From an uncultured Bacteroidales bacterium (GTDB taxonomy: Bacteria; Bacteroidota; Bacteroidia; Bacteroidales; UBA932), in assembly GCA_946406095.1 (NCBI GenBank), contig CAMJJO010000008.1, forward strand, positions 1 through 26,104: a stretch of DNA of 26,104 bases, written 5' to 3'. The translations under genes and the position numbers were made by a program. Under the pieces are notes generated by a model, which saw only the letters and a list, made by a program, of their open reading frames with translations, was not told the DNA's origin and did no database searches. Shown piece after piece: positions 22,757 to 26,104 of the stretch; within the stretch, counting starts at the first letter, position 1; each line of letters opens with the position of its first letter.

Positions 22757-23671
22757 TTACAAGATTACTTTGGCTACTACGGGAAGATGGTCGGAGGGAT
22801 AGTGACCGTCGAACAGGTCGGGCAGGGAGCTGAAGCTTTTGAGTTCCACCTCTCCGCTATAGAAAATGAAATCATAGGGCCGCGAGTTGGCTCCGTTCAG
22901 GTTGCGGGACGGGTCGAAGGCCTGGTAGGTGCCCTTGGGGCCTGTGCGGGTGCCCATCTCCTCCGCAACACGGAAAGAATCCTTATACACCGCGCGGAAG
23001 GCCTTCAGGGCGGCTTCTTCGTCGGAAGCCGGGTTCATGTCCCCCACTACGAAAAGGGGCTTGCCATCCGCCGCCAGGGCATTCATCCTTTCGATTATCA
23101 GCTGGGCGGACTTTTCCCGGACACCGGAATAATCATTCCCGTTGTTGTTCACTTCCAGGTGGGTGGCGAGATAGTAGAACTGTTTGTGGGATTCCTTTTC
23201 TTCCAGCAGGACCCAGGCAGCCACGCGCTTACGTGTCATGCCGCCCCAGTTGAGGGAGTTGGACGGGGTGTCCGGAGTGTCCGAGAGCCAGAAACGGTTC
23301 CAGTCCAGAAGCTCGAACCTGCTGGTCTTGAAGGCAACGCCCACCGCCTCTCCGGAAACGCCGTTATCCCTTCCGACGAAGTAGAAAGTATAGTCCGGAA
23401 GCAGTTCCTTGAGGTCTTTCTGCTGATTATAAAGCACTTCCTGAAGCCCGAAGACATCGAAGTCGTGATTCGTCACTATCGCAGCGCAGTTCGCCTTGCG
23501 CGCCTGCCAGTCCTTGTAGTCGGTGTCGTCGCTGGTGTCCAGACGGATATTGAAACTGCCCACGTTCAACTCTGCATAAACCGGTTCGGGCGGCTGCTCC
23601 GGAGTGGGGGCTTCCTTTTTGCCGCAAGCCACGGCCAGGCCGAGCATCAAGTAAATGGAGTACTTTTTCAT
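22757..23671 (-). CDS. Endonuclease/exonuclease/phosphatase-fold lipoprotein
   Basis: A 304-residue EEP-superfamily phosphodiesterase. The lipoprotein signal is MKKYSIYLMLGLAVAC (Cys16), followed by a Pro/Glu-rich linker. Active-site positions visible are Asn41 (VGSFNIRLDT), Glu78 (FGLQEVL), the TRKRVAAWVLL segment, His in YLATHLEV, Asp and Asn in VVGDMNPAS, and the closing Asp294-His295 (YPSDHLPVV). Secreted members of this fold in Bacteroidota act on phosphodiesters or phosphosugars rather than DNA, but the substrate here is not readable. It lies 2 bp after the upstream esterase gene and 4 bp before the GDPD gene. Confidence 0.88.
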   Translation of the reverse strand: MKKYSIYLMLGLAVACGKKEAPTPEQPPEPVYAELNVGSFNIRLDTSDDTDYKDWQARKANCAAIVTNHDFDVFGLQEVLYNQQKDLKELLPDYTFYFVGRDNGVSGEAVGVAFKTSRFELLDWNRFWLSDTPDTPSNSLNWGGMTRKRVAAWVLLEEKESHKQFYYLATHLEVNNNGNDYSGVREKSAQLIIERMNALAADGKPLFVVGDMNPASDEEAALKAFRAVYKDSFRVAEEMGTRTGPKGTYQAFDPSRNLNGANSRPYDFIFYSGEVELKSFSSLPDLFDGHYPSDHLPVVAKVIL

Positions 23672-23673
23672 AG

Positions 23674-24528
23674 TTATTTGTCAAAGTTTCTGGAGGCGAA
23701 AGGAAGCGATAGACGCAGGGCGAGATGCCAGTATTCCCAATTGTGCACGCCGTTGCGGACGCGGAGTTCGCTGTGCACGCCGGCCTTGCGCATCTTCATA
23801 TGGAATTCGTAATTCAGATGGAGGAGGAAGTCGTCGTCGCCGCAATCGATGAACCAGGCCACGGTGCGCAGCTTCCCGAGGGTCGCCTCGTCGGCATTGT
23901 CCAGGAAATCCAGCGCGGAATGTTCCTTGACCGCCTCGCGCACATAGTAGAGCTTGTCTATCTCACCCACCGTACGCTTGAGTTCGTCGTTCTTGTTGTC
24001 GAGCCAGGCGCTCATGGCATAGCAGCTGGAGAACATGTCCGGATGCCTCTGTGCGTAGACTGCACTTCCGCCACCGCCCATGGAAAGGCCCATGACTGCA
24101 CGGCGGCCCTTGCTTCCGCCACAGCGGTATTTCTTTTCGACGGAGGGCAGCAGCTCTCCGAAGAAGAAATCTTCATAGTTCCAGCCGGGCATGTTGAAAT
24201 AGCCGTTCCAGGTGTTGTGTATATCGGGGCCGCCCGCATTTGGCATGATCACCACCATTGGCACGATCTCTCCGGAGCGGGTAAGTTCGTCGGTCACCGT
24301 CTGCATGCGGCCGCGTTTTTCCCAGGCGGTATAGTTGTCGCTGAGCCCATGCAGGAGATAAACCACGGGATAACTGGCCTTGGACTTTTCGAAACCGTCC
24401 GGCAGATATACATTGAATGCCACCGTCTCTTTCAGCACTTTGCTGTATAGGGAATCGGTGACTATCTTCCCTGCGCGAAGGGGCAGGAACGCAAGCGCCA
24501 TCAAGGCGGCGAGAGCAAACTTTTTCAT
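23674..24528 (-). CDS. Exported esterase, CE1/esterase D-like alpha/beta hydrolase
   Basis: A 284-residue alpha/beta hydrolase starting at the ATG at 24528, which gives a signal peptide (MKKFALAALMALAFLPLRAG) and a 4-bp ATGA overlap with the upstream gene. The frame continues about 27 codons upstream inside that neighbour, which I reject as the start. Features are VVYLLHGLSDNYTAWE (about 55-70), the nucleophile Ser149 in GLSMGGGG, a candidate acid Asp231 or Asp232 in DCGDDDF and His262 in NGVHNWEYW. This is the esterase D/feruloyl-esterase-like (CE1) pattern. It probably removes acyl groups from glycans or small esters in the periplasm. Substrate is not readable. Confidence 0.88.
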   Translation of the reverse strand: MKKFALAALMALAFLPLRAGKIVTDSLYSKVLKETVAFNVYLPDGFEKSKASYPVVYLLHGLSDNYTAWEKRGRMQTVTDELTRSGEIVPMVVIMPNAGGPDIHNTWNGYFNMPGWNYEDFFFGELLPSVEKKYRCGGSKGRRAVMGLSMGGGGSAVYAQRHPDMFSSCYAMSAWLDNKNDELKRTVGEIDKLYYVREAVKEHSALDFLDNADEATLGKLRTVAWFIDCGDDDFLLHLNYEFHMKMRKAGVHSELRVRNGVHNWEYWHLALRLSLPFASRNFDK

Positions 24529-25310
24529 TTCTTTCCGGCAATGTATTTCATCAGCAGCAGATGCGCGGGTGCTGCCATCCCGCCATGGTCGAAGCCGTCT
24601 TCTTCGCAAAAGACGATATCCTTATGGCCGACGAGTTTCATCATCTCCACGAAATATGCATTCTCTTCGTATCGGCGGTAGAGTTCTATGTCGCGGCCGC
24701 CGGTGATCACAAGGAAAGGCGGCGCGTCGGGACGTATATGATAAAGGGGCGCGAGTTCGTCGATCACGGGCCGGGTGGCCGGTATGCCGCGGGCGGCGCG
24801 CTCGGTGAAGTGCGTAATCATCTGCCCGCTGTAAGGCACGATGGCAGCCATCCTGTCGGCATCTACCCCGTATTTGGCGAGCCAGTGCTTGTCGAGACCC
24901 AGCATGGCGACCAGATATCCGCCCGCAGAGTGACCTGCAAGGTATATTTTATCCGGAGATCCGCCATACTTCGAGATGTTCTTCACAACCCAGGCGACAG
25001 CCGCGGCGGCATCGTCGATAATCTCGCTCACCTGCGCTTCGGGGTAGAGGCGGTATCCGGCAGCCACCACTACATAATCCTTGGCCAGAAGCTCCTGCGG
25101 CGTATGTTTCTGTCCACCGGTCAGGCCTCCGCCATGGAACCAGACGATCACCGGGCGGTCCTCAGCCTTCTTTACATAGCTGACATCCAGCCTGCAACGG
25201 GGGGAAAGCTCTTCGTCGCGGTAGGAAATGCCGCGGTCGTGCTTGTATTTTTGCGCCGATGCCGGCAGTACGGCCAGCAGCGCCAGCGCGAGTATCAGTA
25301 GCCTTTTCAT
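24525..25310 (-). CDS. Exported BD-FAE/carboxylesterase-like alpha/beta hydrolase
   Basis: A 261-residue exported hydrolase with a signal peptide (MKRLLILALALLAVLPASAQ). It carries the oxyanion HGGG motif (59-62), the nucleophile Ser128 in AGHSAGGY, Asp207 in GGRD and His242 in DHGGM, giving a complete triad of the BD-FAE/hormone-sensitive-lipase-like type. Members act on acetylated or feruloylated glycans and small esters. It overlaps both neighbours by 4 bp (ATGA at 25307-25310 and 24525-24528), so translation is probably coupled. With the next gene it forms a pair of unlike esterases in one operon. Confidence 0.9.
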   Translation of the reverse strand: MKRLLILALALLAVLPASAQKYKHDRGISYRDEELSPRCRLDVSYVKKAEDRPVIVWFHGGGLTGGQKHTPQELLAKDYVVVAAGYRLYPEAQVSEIIDDAAAAVAWVVKNISKYGGSPDKIYLAGHSAGGYLVAMLGLDKHWLAKYGVDADRMAAIVPYSGQMITHFTERAARGIPATRPVIDELAPLYHIRPDAPPFLVITGGRDIELYRRYEENAYFVEMMKLVGHKDIVFCEEDGFDHGGMAAPAHLLLMKYIAGKK

Positions 25311-26041
25311 TGGTCGTATTGGTCGTCGATGTTATGGATGGATTGCTGCCGGTTTTGTTCCGCCTCCCGCAGGATGCGGTCCCGTGTGGATTTGAAGAGG
25401 CGGTAGCAGAACCAGATAAGGAGTATTGTTATAAGTCCGGAATAGGCCGGGGAGAGTTCGGCGGAGAAGGCCAGCGTGTCGTAGATGCCATGCAGCAGCA
25501 CGGGGAAGAGCCAGACCTTGATGCGGTCGAATTCCGTTATCTTTCGGGAATCGAAGTGGTTGCGGGAGAAATAGTAGCCCATCACTATGGCGAATGCGAA
25601 GTGCCCGGGGACTGCGAAAATCGCGCGGGTGACGCTGACCTGGAACCATCCGGCCCCGGCCGAGACCACATACATCAGATTCTCCAGGCAGGCAAAGCCA
25701 AGGCCCACCGCTGCGGCATAGACCATTCCGTCGTAACGCTCGTCGAACTCCGGGCTGTGACGCAGCAACAGCCAGAGCATCAGCAACTTGGCGGATTCCT
25801 CCGGGATTGCCGCCCCGAAGAAGGATGTCTGGAGGGCTTCAGCAAAGGAAGATGGCTGATTGACGAAGAGACCAAGCTTCATCAGCGGGCCGGATATCAG
25901 CGTCGACACGAATACGGAAAGGCATCCATAGAAGAAGCCCTTGTATATCATTCGTTTAGGCTCCGGATTGAAGTCCTTGCTGTACACATAATACAGCAGG
26001 AGGATTCCCGGAACTATGGCTGCAGCGAGTATAATCCACAT
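25307..26041 (-). CDS. PrsW family intramembrane metalloprotease
   Basis: A 244-residue polytopic membrane protein of the PrsW (M82) family, whose founding member performs site-1 cleavage of an anti-sigma factor in Bacillus. About six or seven hydrophobic helices are visible. The family's zinc-site motifs are present: Glu81-Glu82 in PEESAKLL, Glu120-Asn121 in ACLENLMYV, His147 in PGHFAFAIVMGYYF and His184/Asp188 in LLHGIYDT. It begins the five-gene operon. There is no sigma or anti-sigma factor beside it, so its target is unknown. The stop overlaps the esterase start by 4 bp. Confidence 0.9.
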   Translation of the reverse strand: MWIILAAAIVPGILLLYYVYSKDFNPEPKRMIYKGFFYGCLSVFVSTLISGPLMKLGLFVNQPSSFAEALQTSFFGAAIPEESAKLLMLWLLLRHSPEFDERYDGMVYAAAVGLGFACLENLMYVVSAGAGWFQVSVTRAIFAVPGHFAFAIVMGYYFSRNHFDSRKITEFDRIKVWLFPVLLHGIYDTLAFSAELSPAYSGLITILLIWFCYRLFKSTRDRILREAEQNRQQSIHNIDDQYDQ

Positions 26042-26048
26042 AGTCTCA

Positions 26049-26056
26049 CAAATTTA
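26049..26056 (-). promoter_or_regulatory. -7 box of the PrsW/esterase/phosphodiesterase operon
   Basis: CAAATTTA reads TAAATTTG on the minus strand and ends 7 nt before the ATG at 26041. Confidence 0.58.
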
Positions 26057-26060
26057 ACAA

Positions 26061-26104
26061 TTAATTCAGAGTCTTGGCAATCTTTTCTATATTGAGGCTT
26101 CTGG
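26061..26104 (-). CDS. Possible 3' end of a minus-strand gene running off the window
   Basis: Reading leftward from 26102, 13 codons (RSLNIEKIAKTLN) run to a TAA at 26063-26061, just upstream of the PrsW -7 box. The residues look like a helical protein end, but the stretch is too short to identify or to be sure it is coding. Confidence 0.35.
   Translation of the reverse strand, partial: RSLNIEKIAKTLN

Noticed and set aside
24529..24609. Upstream extension of the CE1-like esterase to 24609
   Set aside because: It would place an Arg-rich stretch before a good signal peptide and lie deep inside the neighbouring gene; the ATGA overlap at 24525-24528 fits better.
10377..26041. A polysaccharide utilisation locus
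   Set aside because: GH29, GH125 and esterases are present, but there is no SusC/SusD pair and no hybrid two-component or sigma/anti-sigma regulator in the window.

Overview
This 26.1 kb window comes from a Bacteroidota chromosome, most likely a fairly GC-rich gut-type member of the Bacteroidales. The evidence is the promoter type (TAnnTTTG -7 boxes), the many SPI/SPII export signals ending in AQ or at a lipobox Cys, a type IX secretion (T9SS) style C-terminal domain, and families typical of the phylum (DUF2490, BACON, fimbrillin-like and GLUG modules, GH29, GH125). The genus cannot be fixed from the sequence. I recognise no tRNA, rRNA, CRISPR array or complete insertion sequence.

Layout. 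(1) 2-4166, minus strand: a tightly overlapping three-gene operon of a degenerate Fic/winged-helix protein, a secreted subtilisin with a T9SS-like tail, and a short PorV/PorQ-like barrel. It is divergent from a DUF2490 outer-membrane protein, and a perfect 8-bp inverted repeat lies between the two -7 boxes. (2) 4220-6998, plus strand: DUF2490, aminopeptidase P (pepP), fabG. (3) 6999-10376: a RAYT-like Y1 (HUH) transposase overlapping comF by 4 bp, then a small barrel protein and a DUF456 membrane protein. This block is bracketed by two arrays of a 52-bp hairpin repeat, three units on the left and five on the right, in inverse orientation. (4) 10377-13844, minus strand: a GH29 alpha-fucosidase leads an operon with an AlkZ-related protein, an unknown protein and a YwqG/DUF1963 protein carrying an in-frame minisatellite. 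(5) 13895-19074, plus strand: a 1,372-residue mosaic lipoprotein (fimbrillin-like, GLUG-like repeats, BACON, beta-sandwich, SGNH/DUF4886 esterase), translationally coupled to a second SGNH esterase. (6) 19051-20454, minus strand: GH125 exo-alpha-mannosidase, convergent and overlapping with the esterase gene. (7) 20492-21835, plus strand: CyuA/UPF0597. (8) 21838-26041, minus strand: a five-gene operon of PrsW protease, two alpha/beta-hydrolase esterases, an EEP-fold phosphodiesterase and a GDPD lipoprotein. The end of another minus-strand gene may sit at the right edge.

How they may work together. Most of the right half looks like surface or periplasmic scavenging: removal of fucose, alpha-mannose, acyl groups and phosphodiesters. 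There is no SusC/SusD pair in view, so this is not a classical polysaccharide utilisation locus. The left operon looks like a self-regulated export/protease unit. The most unusual element is the RAYT gene with its own kind of 52-bp hairpin arrays, in which one arm, containing GTAG, is invariant in all eight units while the other arm drifts. This resembles a REP/RAYT system, coupled here to comF. A second window-wide pattern is that nine of ten recognisable -7 boxes lie only 3-8 nt from the start codon, which predicts leaderless or nearly leaderless mRNAs.
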